Origin: Rhodopirellula sp. SM50
Lineage (GTDB): Bacteria > Planctomycetota > Planctomycetia > Pirellulales > Pirellulaceae
DNA length: 55,039 nt
Direction of reading: 5' to 3'
Assembly (NCBI RefSeq): GCF_002289565.1
Contig: NZ_NTFY01000027.1
Location: forward strand, 1-55,039
In this document: piece by piece, positions 35,483-45,075 of the stretch
Layout: each line of letters starts with the position of its first letter
How positions within the stretch are numbered: the first letter of the stretch is position 1
Translations under genes and position numbers: made by a program
Notes under the pieces: generated by a model
The model's database searches: none
The model's input: only the letters and a program-made list of their open reading frames with translations
Told to the model about the DNA's origin: nothing

Positions 35483-36934
35483 ATGAAATTTCAGACGATC
35501 CATCGACGATCGATTCTCCGTCAGGGGCTGGGCGGGTTCGCCGGAATCGCACTGGCGGACTTGCTGCATCGCGAGGATGCGACGGCCGATGTGGCGCTGC
35601 ATCATCCGCCCAAGGCCAAACGGGTCGTGCAGTTGTTCATGGCGGGTGCGGCCAGCCACGTGGACACGTTTGACTACAAGCCGGTTTTGGAAAAACGCAA
35701 CGGCGAGCCGTGGGATCCCGGTGAAACCGTCGAGCTGTTTCAAAGCCAGCCCGGTGATTGCTTTGCCAGTCCTTGGAAATTCAAACCGTACGGCCAAAGC
35801 GGCAAGCAGCTCAGCGAAATCGTTGCGCCCCTCGGTGACGTCGTCGACGAGATCGCGTTCATTCACAATCTGGTCGGCAAAACCGGCGTGCACAGCCAGG
35901 GCACGCTGCTGCAGACCACGGGATTCAACTTGCCGGGATTCCCCAGCGCGGGCTCGTGGGTGTCCTATGGCTTGGGCAGCGAAAACGAAAATCTACCGAC
36001 CTTCGTCGTGTTGCCCGATCATCGCGGGTTCGCGTCCAACGGCGCCAAAAACTGGGGCAACGCGTTTCTGTCGGCAAGCCATCAAGGCACGGTGTTGCGA
36101 CCGAGCGGCAAGACACCGATTACGGATTTGTTCCCACCGGAGAGCGACTTTATCACGCAGCAGAGCGACCGGGCGGGGTTGCAGGCACTGAAGCAACTCA
36201 ACGCCGCCTATGCGGCGCGCCGACCGACTGACGACCGACTGGACGCCCGCGTCCGTTCCTACGAATTGGCCGCTGCGATGCAGCTCTCGGCCACCGACGC
36301 GCTCGACCTGGCCTCCGAGCCGCAGTACATCCGTGATCTGTATGGACTGGTCGACGAGGGGGCGCATGTCGATGACACGGAGATCAACCCGAAAGCCGAA
36401 ACCGAGTTCTTTGGCCGCAAGTGCCTCGTCGCCCGGCGATTGCTTGAACGCGGTGTGCGATTCGTGCAGATCTGGAGCGGCAACGACAACGGATTTCCAC
36501 GCCGAAACTGGGACAGCCATGAGAACGTCGCGCGCGATCATGGCCCGTTGGCACTGGGGATGTCTCGGGGAGCAGCGGCGTTGATCAAAGACCTGGCCCA
36601 GCGGGGAATGTTGGACGACACGTTGATCGTGTGGACCACCGAGTTCGGACGGATGCCGTGTTCTCAAGGCAGCGAAGGCCGGGACCACAACCCCTTCGTG
36701 TTCACCAATTGGATGTGCGGCGGCGGCGTCGTGCCGGGGACGTTTGGCGAGAGTGACCAGTGGGGCTTTCGCCCCCGAGACCGTGAGGATGCGACGACGG
36801 TTTATGACATCAACGCCACGATGTTGCACTTGCTGGGCATTGATCACAAACAACTGACCGTCCGGCACAACGGGATCGATCGACGTTTGACCGATGTCCA
36901 CGGGCACGTGCTGCGGGGTGTGGTCGGCGGTTAA
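35483..36934 (+). CDS. DUF1501 protein, Tat-exported
   Basis: A 483-residue protein of the alkaline-phosphatase-like superfamily (DUF1501). The N-terminus has a Tat-type signal (HRRSILRQGLGGFAGIALAD). Family blocks are AKRVVQLFMAGAASHVDTFD, then VGKTGVHSQGTLLQTTG, RRLLERGVRFVQIWSGNDNG and LIVWTTEFGRMPCSQGSEGR. The conserved DHNPFVFTNWM and the aspartate and histidine residues suggest a metal centre, but no substrate is known. It is the second gene of the PSD1-DUF1501 pair. The ATG at 35483 is chosen because it begins the Tat signal. It converges with the GH2-sulfatase gene. Confidence 0.9.
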   Translation: MKFQTIHRRSILRQGLGGFAGIALADLLHREDATADVALHHPPKAKRVVQLFMAGAASHVDTFDYKPVLEKRNGEPWDPGETVELFQSQPGDCFASPWKFKPYGQSGKQLSEIVAPLGDVVDEIAFIHNLVGKTGVHSQGTLLQTTGFNLPGFPSAGSWVSYGLGSENENLPTFVVLPDHRGFASNGAKNWGNAFLSASHQGTVLRPSGKTPITDLFPPESDFITQQSDRAGLQALKQLNAAYAARRPTDDRLDARVRSYELAAAMQLSATDALDLASEPQYIRDLYGLVDEGAHVDDTEINPKAETEFFGRKCLVARRLLERGVRFVQIWSGNDNGFPRRNWDSHENVARDHGPLALGMSRGAAALIKDLAQRGMLDDTLIVWTTEFGRMPCSQGSEGRDHNPFVFTNWMCGGGVVPGTFGESDQWGFRPRDREDATTVYDINATMLHLLGIDHKQLTVRHNGIDRRLTDVHGHVLRGVVGG

Positions 36935-36961
36935 GGTCAAGCCCGAAGGAGGGACAGCAAT

Positions 36962-37024
36962 CGTTGGTGTGCAGCCTTTAGGCGCTTCGCGGTGCCGAGG
37001 ATCGGCTAAAGCCCAATGCCAACG
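36962..37024. repeat. Hairpin of the CTTTAGG family between convergent genes
   Basis: Arms CGTTGGTGTGCAGCCTTTAG (36962-) and CTAAAGCCCAATGCCAACG (to 37024) pair imperfectly. It lies between the DUF1501 and GH2-sulfatase stops. A related hairpin occurs at 54922-54967, after the last gene of the window. Confidence 0.75.
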
Positions 37025-37053
37025 GATTACGCCCGCGCCATCCACCGCTGTCG

Positions 37054-40000
37054 CTACTTCGCAGCCTCGTCCTGTTTGTGCTTCTGATTGAGAAACTGGT
37101 ACATGTTGAAGCGTTTGGGAAATGCCACCCCGGTTTCCGTGGCCCAGGATTCCCACATTTGGATCATGTCCTTGCGCAGCACCGGTTTTTGTTTTGACAG
37201 GTCATTGAGTTCATTTCGGTCTTTGGAGAAATCATACAGCTCCCACGGTTTTTCGTATTCGCGGACAAGTTTCCATTTGCCCATCCGGACCGCCGCGTTG
37301 CCTTCGTGTTCCCAGAACATCGGGTCGAAGTGGATGTCTTGGCGTGTGCCGGCCAGCAGCGGCGCCAGCGACTGCCCTTCGCACTTGGGGATCCCTTGTG
37401 GGTAAGAGCCACCGGCCAGATCGATCACCGTGGTCATGAAGTCTTGCAAGTAGGCGCGTCGGTGCATCAACGTTCCGCGGTCCTTCTCCGCGATTCCGGC
37501 CGGCCAATGGGCGATCATCGGTGTGCAGGCACCGCCTTCGTGCACGTAGTGTTTGTACTTTCGATAGGGCGTATTGCAGGCCCCGGCCCAGTGCAATCCG
37601 ATGCGCACGCCCGCGGTCGTTTCCAGCGGCGGGTTCTTGACCATCGCTTCGTCGCCGACGCCGAAGTTGCCGCCTTCTTGACAGGCGCCGTTGTCGCTGA
37701 GCAAGAAGATCACGGTGTTATCCAGTTGGTCGATCGCTTGGAGGTGCCCGACCAGTTTGCCGATGTTTTGATCAATCGAATCGACGCAACCGGCGTAGGC
37801 CGCCATCACGGCATCCAGTCGGTCGCGTTGTTTTTCGTCCAAGCTGTCCCACTGGGGGCCGGGATGTTCGGCGGGCGAGGTGTCTTGTCGAAGCAGGCCG
37901 AGTTCGCGTTGACGCTCGTTTCGCGCCTTCATCATCGCACGCCAACCGTCTTTGTATTTACCGCGATACTTCTGGTAGTCTTCCCATTTGGCATTCAGCG
38001 GCCAGTGGGGTGCGTTGTAGGCCAGGTACAGAAAAAACGGTGCGTCGCCGGACTCGGTGACGCCGTCGATGTATTCGATGGCTTTGTCGGTAAAGGTATC
38101 GGTAGCGTAGAAACCTTGGGGGACCTCGATCGCTTCGTTGCCTTCGGTCAATCCGCGATCGCCGCCGGGTTTGAAGTAGTTGATCGCACCGCTGATACAT
38201 CCGTAATACTTGTCGAAACCACGTTGCAGCGGCCAGCATTCTTTGCGATCGGCCCCCAGGTGCCACTTGCCGGTCATCAGCGTGGTGTAGTCGGCTGATT
38301 GGAGCACTTCGGCCAGTGTCGTGCAGTTGTCGTTGAGGTAGCCTTGGTAGGGGCCTTCAAATCCGAGCGGTTGTCCGGGAGGTGCGGTCATGTGTCCGAT
38401 GCCGACCTGGTGCGGTTGCAGCCCCGTGATCAAGCTCGCCCGCGTCGGACAACATCGACCTTGGTTGTAGAACTGGGTGAACCGCAATCCGCCGGCGGCC
38501 AGTGCGTCGATGTTGGGGGTATCGATTTCGCCGCCGTAGCAGCCCAGGTCGGAATATCCCATGTCGTCGACGAGGACGATGATGATGTTCGGCCGCGTCT
38601 TGGTCAGCCGGTTTCCGCCGGAGATCAATCCGGCGTCGACGGCGATTTGTTTCAAGTGTCCCGCGGCGATTTTGACGACTTCACGGTCGTAGGTCATCAA
38701 TCCATTGATCTCGCCTTCGACGTCGGTCGTCTGGGTGTAGACGGCACCGGCGACGCCGCGCTGTTTGAGGTCGGCCAGACGGCGGATCGATTCTTTGTAG
38801 CGTTGGATGTATTCCTGTTTGGTTTTCGGGAGCCCGCCGTAGCCCCAATTACGATCGCTCTTGCGCCACAAATGACCGGCAACGGGCCAGCCGTGACCGC
38901 CGAATTCGCCCACGATTTTCACGAAGTCGTCATAGCGGACGTCGTCGACGGGGAAGTTCGGGTGCGGATAAACGTGCTCGTCGGCCATGTCACCGACGGC
39001 GAAGAAATTGCCTCCGCTGGCGATGTTGATGTGTCGCGTCGGATCGTAGTCGACGATCCATTGGCCGACTTCCATCGTTCGGTGTTGGCCCCATCGCTCG
39101 TTGAAAGGCACCCAAGTCACGATGGACGGATGATTGTAGAGGTGATCGACCATCCCCTTCAGTTCGGTCATGAATTGCTGATGAGCCCAGTCGGGCCAGG
39201 ACGCGTCGAGCGGGTCACCGGATTTCCATGATCGCGGCAAGTTCGCTTTTTCGTGATTCCGATCCAAACGTTGCCACTTCGGCCATTCACCCGATTCGAA
39301 TCCCGCACCGCCTTCGATCTGGTCTTGCCAGACGAGCATGCCGGCCCGATCGCAGTGGTAGTAGTACCGCCGCGGCTCGACCTTGATGTGCTTGCGGATC
39401 ATGTTGAATCCGGCCCGTTGCAAGAAGTCGATTTCGAATCGAATGGCTTCGTCCGAGGGAGGCGTCAGCAATCCGCCCGGCCACCAACCTTGGTCGAGCG
39501 GACCCCAATGGAAGATTTCTTCGCCGTTGAGCGTCAGACGCAGGTCGCCGTTGGCGTCACGTTGTTTCCCCACGGTTCGCAGCCCGACGTAGGATCCGAC
39601 CGAGTCGACCACTCGCCCCGCATCATCGAGCAGATCGATCTGCAAGTCGTACAGAAACGGCGAGTCGGGCGACCAGAGTTTGGCGTCGTCGATGGATAGC
39701 TGGACTTCGCCGTTGTCCGATGTTGAGTGCGCAACCTGCTTCTGCTTGTCTTTTGCGACAACGCGTACCACTTTCGCATCGCCCAGCGTGTTGGCTTGCA
39801 CGACCACGTTCCCACCGGCATCGCCGGTGACTTTCAAGTCGACGATGTGCGACGCGGCGACCGGTTCGATCCAAACGGTTTGCCAGATGCCCGACACCGG
39901 CGTGTAGAAGATGCCGCGGTTTTCGACCTTTTGCTTGCCGCGCAATTGGTACTTTCCCGCCGCATCGGTAGCGTCGACGACTTTGACGACGAGCTCATTT

Positions 40001-40542
40001 TGTGTGTCTTGCAGGCCGTCTTCTACCAGGAACGAAAACGGCAGGTTCCCGCCGACGTGCTCGCCCAACGATCGACCGTTCAGCCAGACGTTGCAACGAT
40101 AGTCGACGGCTTCGAAGTGAATCCGAAACGGAGTGGTCTGGTCGCCGGGAAGCACAGCGGATCGGTCAAAGGTGGTTCGATACCAGAGTGATTCGTCGGC
40201 CTTGAGTCGTCGGCCGACACCGGACAAGGGGGATTCGATGGCGAACGGGACGAGGATCTTTCCCGTCCACTGGTTCGGCTGTTCGGCGTCGCTGTTGCTG
40301 ACGGCGTAGTCCCACAACCCGTTCAGATTGGTCCACTGAGTACGCGTCATTTGCGGACGCGGGTACTGGGCCCAAACGTTGTCCGGTGTGATCTGTTTCG
40401 CCCAGCGACTGCTCATCGCGTCTTTGACCGGTGACCACTCGGGTGACGCGGGATCGGTTTGAGCTGTCAAGGACGACGAACATACAAGCATCATCGCAAC
40501 TGCGGCGAGTGCCGACGACACCGATTTCAAACAACAAAGCAC
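37054..40542 (-). CDS. Glycoside hydrolase family 2-sulfatase fusion
   Basis: A 1162-residue exported fusion. A signal peptide spans about 1-27. Residues about 50-640 form a GH2-type enzyme: sugar-binding jelly roll (FEAVDYRCNVWLNGRSLGEH), immunoglobulin-like domain, and a TIM barrel with acid/base E482 in TWVPFNERWGQH and nucleophile E546 in VGEFGGHG. From 650 a type I sulfatase begins at RPNIIIVLVDDMGYSDLGCY, with the formylglycine motif C697-C698-P699-T700-R701 and SLITG, and ends near 1150. The sulfatase has no signal of its own; it takes the place where one would be. The pair would cleave a sulfated glycan and desulfate it; the substrate is unknown. The start is a GTG (40542) before the signal peptide. 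Confidence 0.9.
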   Translation of the reverse strand: MLCCLKSVSSALAAVAMMLVCSSSLTAQTDPASPEWSPVKDAMSSRWAKQITPDNVWAQYPRPQMTRTQWTNLNGLWDYAVSNSDAEQPNQWTGKILVPFAIESPLSGVGRRLKADESLWYRTTFDRSAVLPGDQTTPFRIHFEAVDYRCNVWLNGRSLGEHVGGNLPFSFLVEDGLQDTQNELVVKVVDATDAAGKYQLRGKQKVENRGIFYTPVSGIWQTVWIEPVAASHIVDLKVTGDAGGNVVVQANTLGDAKVVRVVAKDKQKQVAHSTSDNGEVQLSIDDAKLWSPDSPFLYDLQIDLLDDAGRVVDSVGSYVGLRTVGKQRDANGDLRLTLNGEEIFHWGPLDQGWWPGGLLTPPSDEAIRFEIDFLQRAGFNMIRKHIKVEPRRYYYHCDRAGMLVWQDQIEGGAGFESGEWPKWQRLDRNHEKANLPRSWKSGDPLDASWPDWAHQQFMTELKGMVDHLYNHPSIVTWVPFNERWGQHRTMEVGQWIVDYDPTRHINIASGGNFFAVGDMADEHVYPHPNFPVDDVRYDDFVKIVGEFGGHGWPVAGHLWRKSDRNWGYGGLPKTKQEYIQRYKESIRRLADLKQRGVAGAVYTQTTDVEGEINGLMTYDREVVKIAAGHLKQIAVDAGLISGGNRLTKTRPNIIIVLVDDMGYSDLGCYGGEIDTPNIDALAAGGLRFTQFYNQGRCCPTRASLITGLQPHQVGIGHMTAPPGQPLGFEGPYQGYLNDNCTTLAEVLQSADYTTLMTGKWHLGADRKECWPLQRGFDKYYGCISGAINYFKPGGDRGLTEGNEAIEVPQGFYATDTFTDKAIEYIDGVTESGDAPFFLYLAYNAPHWPLNAKWEDYQKYRGKYKDGWRAMMKARNERQRELGLLRQDTSPAEHPGPQWDSLDEKQRDRLDAVMAAYAGCVDSIDQNIGKLVGHLQAIDQLDNTVIFLLSDNGACQEGGNFGVGDEAMVKNPPLETTAGVRIGLHWAGACNTPYRKYKHYVHEGGACTPMIAHWPAGIAEKDRGTLMHRRAYLQDFMTTVIDLAGGSYPQGIPKCEGQSLAPLLAGTRQDIHFDPMFWEHEGNAAVRMGKWKLVREYEKPWELYDFSKDRNELNDLSKQKPVLRKDMIQMWESWATETGVAFPKRFNMYQFLNQKHKQDEAAK

Positions 40543-40609
40543 GGGGGAATCTCCGGGGGAAGGTTTTTAGCTATAACAGCGGGAAGCGTTACGGCCTGTT
40601 GATTTAATC

Positions 40610-40685
40610 AGCCGTTTGGCGCGAGCCTACGGGCCCTGGTGTGTTTTCTTTGTGCTACAGGCCCGTACGCTCGCGCGAAACGGCT
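40610..40685. repeat. CAGCCG inverted repeat, copy 3
   Basis: Arms AGCCGTTTGGCGCGAGCC (from 40610) and GCTCGCGCGAAACGGCT (to 40685), with ACGGGCC/GGCCCGT continuing inwards. They are related to the arms at 21425-21493. Confidence 0.75.
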
Positions 40686-40688
40686 GCG

Positions 40689-40765
40689 CGAAAACGGGGT
40701 CAGGAGTCAATAGCCGGAACGGCCCTACGGGTGCTTCGCACTATTGACTCCTGACCCCCTTTTCG
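40689..40765. repeat. 25-bp inverted repeat, GGGGTCAGGAGTCAATAG
   Basis: Arms at 40689-40713 and 40741-40765 match at 24 of 25 positions, with an exact 18-bp core GGGGTCAGGAGTCAATAG. The 27-base loop contains CCGGAACGGCCCTACGG. This kind of palindrome is a candidate target for a Y1 transposase. Confidence 0.9.
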
Positions 40766-40972
40766 CTCGCAGGACTTTAGGGACGGAGCCTAGCGAGCGG
40801 CGGGTGATCAACGTGTCCTCCACACGTGCCACTGGCTGACGCCACGTGCTGGGATTGATATCCGAAAACCCCATGTCATCGACGTTCCATGTTAAACCAG
40901 TCGGGAAGTCCGGTGGCGGTGAATTCCACGCGGTTGGAACATCGCGAAAGAGATTGACGCAGGATCATAAGA

Positions 40973-41029
40973 GTGGGATCCGCTTCCGGCCTGTCCATGC
41001 TGACATGACCGGCTGGAAGCCTCTCCCAC
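40973..41029. repeat. Diverged GATAGGCTTCC inverted pair
   Basis: Arms GATCCGCTTCCGGCCTGTC (40977-40995) and GACCGGCTGGAAGCCTCTCC (from 41007) are both diverged from the family. It starts nine bases after the SGNH-cytochrome stop codon, read on the minus strand. Confidence 0.8.
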
Positions 41030-41038
41030 GACGGGGCA

Positions 41039-44000
41039 CTATTTCGTTGAGTCCGCCGCACCGTGGTGATGGTGGTGATCGATGTGGTCCGGCAATTGGT
41101 AGCCGCCGGACTGGACATAGGCGTGCAGGTCGAGGATTTCGTCTCGGGTCAACACGTCCAGCAATCCGACGGGCATCGGCGACACCTTGGACGCCGAGCG
41201 GATTTCGACGTTGCGTTTGCGGACTTCGGTCAACGAGTTTGGCGTGAGCAGATTGGTGGCCACCTGGAACGTCGTCTCGTCCTCGCTGGCGACGACGCCG
41301 GTGACGATGCGTCCGTCGGTCAGCAGAAACCGTGACGTTTGATAGTCTTCATGGATCTTGGACGAGGGTTCGATGATTTGACGCAGCAACTCAACGCCCT
41401 TGAGTTTCTTCACGGACTCTTCCAGTTTGGGACCCAGGTCGACGCCGTGGCCGGCGACGACATGGCATTGATTGCAGTTGGCTTTGACGAACGCCATCAT
41501 CCCGCGCGAGCGAGCTTGGGGATCAGCCAGGCGCGCCGAGTTGTCGAAGTCGGCAAAGTCATCCATTGTCCATTGCTTGATGATCTTGGGCTTGCTGCGG
41601 GCCAACAGTCGCTCGGCACTGGCGGCGTCCTCGGCGACGACCAGGACCCCGTTCATCACCACCCAGTGACCCGGGAAGGTGCAAACATAGGGATAGATTC
41701 CCGGCTCGGTCGGCGCGTGAAATCGCAACACATCGACCAACGACGAACGGGTCGGTCCGATCATCGGCGTGGCGTGCAGAATCAGATCGCTCTTGTCACG
41801 CGGGATGAAATCCGATTTGGCGTTGCGCGGGTCCTTGGCCATTTCGTTGGCTGCCATCCCGACTTCCGCCAGCGCCCCCGGTTTGACGATCACCAAGTTG
41901 TGGTCGGTCGCATCGGGGTTGGTGAACACGATCTTGACGGGTTGTCCCGGTGTGGCCGTGATGCGGGTCACGGAGAACAACATCTTTTCCGGGATGGCGG
42001 AAATGTGGACGACGTTGACGTTCTTCTGGGAATCGAACTGTGCGTCGGTGGCTCCCGGTGTGGGCTCTCTGATCGTGCTGTCCTTGGCGGCTTGCCGGAG
42101 GCGTTGCGCGATCCCCCAGCGATCGTCGTTTTCCCAGTGTGGGCGCAGTGTTCTGGAACCCAGGGCGCACGTGATCGCGTATTGCAGGTGCCCGTCGCGG
42201 GGGTGGTTGAACACATCCAGGACCGCTTCCAATGCCGCTTGGGTGCCGACATAGGTTGCCGCGATCACGGCTTGCATGCGGACGATGCCGTTGGAGTCGT
42301 TGGCACTGCGGTTGAGCCGTTCGGTGGCGTCGTCCATGTAGGGATGCCAATACCGCAGCTGTTTGGTCGCCGCGGCGCGGGCATGCGCATCGTCGCAGGA
42401 CAGCAATTGCCGTAGCGTGGTGGTGGCCAGGGCAAGACTGGGCAGGTGATCGGTCGGTTCACCCGAGCGTGATTGAACCTGTGACGGACGTGGGGACGCA
42501 ACGTTTCCGATCGGCGGGTTGATGCTGTCGGGCAGGTCGACCAAGCCGATCGTTCGGTAGGTCCAGATCGCTTCGATCTGGTGGTGCCGGAAGCGTGGAT
42601 CCGATGAATCAAGATTCACGAGAAAGTCGTCGAGCTTGCGCAGCACGTCGTCGCGGTCACGTTCACGCAGCTCACGTTTCGCCCAATCGCGGACGCGGTA
42701 CTCGGGTCGTTTGAGTAATTGCAGCAGCTCGCCGACCGATGCGTCCGCGATTTTGGGAGGTTCTTGCAGCGGGATCCCCTTCGCGGTGATCCTCCAGATC
42801 CGTCCGGAATCTCGGTCTCGGCGTGGATCGCGGAGCGAATACTGCGCGTGGCCTTTGATCGGGTTGTACCAGTCGCAAACATACAGGGCGCCGCGCGGTC
42901 CCCATTGCAAGTCGACGGGGATGAAGCTCAGGTTCTTGCTGAACAACAGGTCTCCGACGTACTCCTCGTTGTATCCAAATGGGCCTTCGACCCATTTGTG
43001 AATCTCGACGCGGTTGGTCGGTTTGTAGCGGACCTTGATGAACCCGCCTTGCAATTCGGCAGGGAACGTCGGGAAGTCGATCATGTGATGACCGCACACG
43101 CCCGAGTAGGCTTGCAGCCCCGTCGGTTTGGGGTGTTGCGCGGGGTAGGAAGGGTCGAGTGAATGAAAGGCTTCGGCGTAGACGGGGTGACTGGCCATGT
43201 GCTGCCCCCAGTCGTCGAAGGTCACGCCCCAGGGGTTGGTGCTGTGGTAGCTTCCGAATCCGACCAGTCGCTGCGTCCGGGGCTGAAATCGAAACCAGCC
43301 ACTGTTCTGTTGTCGGACTGGTCCGTAAGGCGTCTCGACTTGCGAATGATGAAAGATCGATTCGCGAAAAATCAGGTCTCCGTCGGGTGTCCAGGTGAAA
43401 TCGTGCAGCGAATGGTGCGAGTCTTCGGTTCCAAAACCCGTCAGCACGACTTCGTGCACGTCGGCTCGGTCATCGCCATCGGTATCTTTTAAGAAACTCA
43501 GGTTGGGTTGCTCGGACACATAGACGCCGCCGTCGCCGAACTCGAACGACAGCGGCACGTGCAGATCATCGGCGAAGACGGTGGACTTGTCGGCCCGGCC
43601 GTCCCCGTCGCTGTCTTCCAAGATCACCAGTTTGTCGTTGGGTTCCTTGCCGGGATAGACATGCGGGTACGTCGTCGAACAACTGACCCATAGGCGGCCG
43701 CGGGAATCCCAACGCATTTGGATCGGGTTGGCGATCTCGGGGAACTGTTCTTCACCGGCGAACAAGTTGACTTCGAATCGCGGGTCAACCTGAAACGCTT
43801 GCTGTTCATCCGCGGCGGTCATCCAAACATTCGCCCCACGGCTTTGTTTGGTTTCCGGCATCGGGGGCAAGTTGCTGTCATCGATTTCCGTTGACCGTGT
43901 CTTTCCGGCAGCGAGTTTCCAGATCTTCGCGTCACGGTTGGCGGTCATCAAATCAAAATTTCGCATCGCCGGCAGGAAGTCCAGATAGCCGTACGCCTTG

Positions 44001-44989
44001 CTGCGTCCGCCGGTGTAGTAGAACGTGTTCAGCGGTCGAAACCGTCGGAAGAATTGTCGGTTCTTGTCCGCGATGACTTGGAGCAACTCGGGTTTGATGT
44101 CGGGAGCGTCGCGGCGAAACACTTTTTCAAACAAGGTCTTTGAAAAGAACCGGTCGCCGTCTTGGTTGAGGTGGATGCCGTTGATCGTGTGGTCCGACCC
44201 CAGGCTCAAGAATTGTCGGCGTGTCTCGTCAAAGACATCGGCGAACCCCACACCTTGTTCGGCCGCCACGTCTCGCATCACGTCGACGTATTTCTCGATG
44301 GTGTCGTTGTTCCGATCCGCGGCCGGAATATTTGGCAGGTTTTCATTCGCGATTGGAGAAACCAGGACCAACCGCGGTGCGGAGTGACCATTGAAGGCTT
44401 TGGATTTCAGTTCGGTGAGGTAGCGGCCGAGCGCATCGCGGAACCGATCCAGTCCGGCGTCGCCGGCAAACGACTCGTTGAACCCATAAGCGGCGAAGAT
44501 GACATCCACTCGTTCGTGGTGCAGGTGTTGCAGCGTATCGGCAAAGTTATCGGGTCGGGGTTGAAGGTCGATCTCGTCGCCCGTCCAGGCCAGATGACGC
44601 ACGGTCAATTGGTGATCGGGGAACGATTGTTGGATCATCGCTTCCAGATGCCCGAATTGGCCGGACCGTTCCAGCAAGGCGTTGCCGATCAGTGCGATGC
44701 GATCATTCGGTTGCAGCGTCAGGGGCAACGTGGTCACGATCGGATCGGTCGAGTCCGCGCGCGGTGCCGTTTTTTCATAGATGCCGAACTGGGCCAGGGC
44801 GGGATCCTGGGGCGGATCCGGCAGTCCGGTGTCGGTGTTTCTGGCGTCTTTGACGGCAGGCTTGCGGGGCGGCTTTTTCGCTTTCCGAGTCGGGGCGTCA
44901 TCGGCGGGCGCGACACTGATCGTGGCCAAAAAGAACGCGCAGAGCGTGAGGTAGTGAAGCGGACGAAGCAGGGGGGATGATGGATTCAT
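41039..44989 (-). CDS. SGNH-like/PVC heme-binding/cupredoxin/cytochrome c fusion
   Basis: A 1316-residue exported protein. After a signal peptide (about 1-29) comes an SGNH-hydrolase-like domain (about 90-300), but its first block reads IALIGNALLERSG, without the catalytic serine of GDS; GFNES and INGIHLNQDG resemble blocks III and V. A PVC-type beta-propeller follows (about 400-790, DPRFEVNLFAGEEQFPEIAN), then HEAT-like helices (about 790-990). A cupredoxin covers about 1001-1118 with H1030, C1103, H1108 and M1112 as type 1 copper ligands (YVCTFPGHWVVMNG). A cytochrome c with C1172-N-Q-C1175-H1176 and a histidine-rich tail (DHIDHHHHHG) end it. It probably moves electrons in the periplasm. 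The ATG at 44989 begins the signal. Confidence 0.9.
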   Translation of the reverse strand: MNPSSPLLRPLHYLTLCAFFLATISVAPADDAPTRKAKKPPRKPAVKDARNTDTGLPDPPQDPALAQFGIYEKTAPRADSTDPIVTTLPLTLQPNDRIALIGNALLERSGQFGHLEAMIQQSFPDHQLTVRHLAWTGDEIDLQPRPDNFADTLQHLHHERVDVIFAAYGFNESFAGDAGLDRFRDALGRYLTELKSKAFNGHSAPRLVLVSPIANENLPNIPAADRNNDTIEKYVDVMRDVAAEQGVGFADVFDETRRQFLSLGSDHTINGIHLNQDGDRFFSKTLFEKVFRRDAPDIKPELLQVIADKNRQFFRRFRPLNTFYYTGGRSKAYGYLDFLPAMRNFDLMTANRDAKIWKLAAGKTRSTEIDDSNLPPMPETKQSRGANVWMTAADEQQAFQVDPRFEVNLFAGEEQFPEIANPIQMRWDSRGRLWVSCSTTYPHVYPGKEPNDKLVILEDSDGDGRADKSTVFADDLHVPLSFEFGDGGVYVSEQPNLSFLKDTDGDDRADVHEVVLTGFGTEDSHHSLHDFTWTPDGDLIFRESIFHHSQVETPYGPVRQQNSGWFRFQPRTQRLVGFGSYHSTNPWGVTFDDWGQHMASHPVYAEAFHSLDPSYPAQHPKPTGLQAYSGVCGHHMIDFPTFPAELQGGFIKVRYKPTNRVEIHKWVEGPFGYNEEYVGDLLFSKNLSFIPVDLQWGPRGALYVCDWYNPIKGHAQYSLRDPRRDRDSGRIWRITAKGIPLQEPPKIADASVGELLQLLKRPEYRVRDWAKRELRERDRDDVLRKLDDFLVNLDSSDPRFRHHQIEAIWTYRTIGLVDLPDSINPPIGNVASPRPSQVQSRSGEPTDHLPSLALATTTLRQLLSCDDAHARAAATKQLRYWHPYMDDATERLNRSANDSNGIVRMQAVIAATYVGTQAALEAVLDVFNHPRDGHLQYAITCALGSRTLRPHWENDDRWGIAQRLRQAAKDSTIREPTPGATDAQFDSQKNVNVVHISAIPEKMLFSVTRITATPGQPVKIVFTNPDATDHNLVIVKPGALAEVGMAANEMAKDPRNAKSDFIPRDKSDLILHATPMIGPTRSSLVDVLRFHAPTEPGIYPYVCTFPGHWVVMNGVLVVAEDAASAERLLARSKPKIIKQWTMDDFADFDNSARLADPQARSRGMMAFVKANCNQCHVVAGHGVDLGPKLEESVKKLKGVELLRQIIEPSSKIHEDYQTSRFLLTDGRIVTGVVASEDETTFQVATNLLTPNSLTEVRKRNVEIRSASKVSPMPVGLLDVLTRDEILDLHAYVQSGGYQLPDHIDHHHHHGAADSTK

Positions 44990-45075
44990 CAGATCAGGGC
45001 ATCGATGGGGGGAGCAGGTTGAGCCCCCATCATAAACGCTCGCGGCGGTTCCCGGTTCTGTCTGGGTTGGGGAGG

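Larger units (their letters stand above)
40543..41038. other. Repeat-filled upstream region
   Basis: Non-coding stretch between the SGNH-cytochrome gene and the GH2-sulfatase gene, both on the minus strand. It contains three inverted repeats listed separately and the word CACTGGCTGACGCCACGTG (about 40829-40847), also seen inverted near 24580. No gene is supported. Confidence 0.7.
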
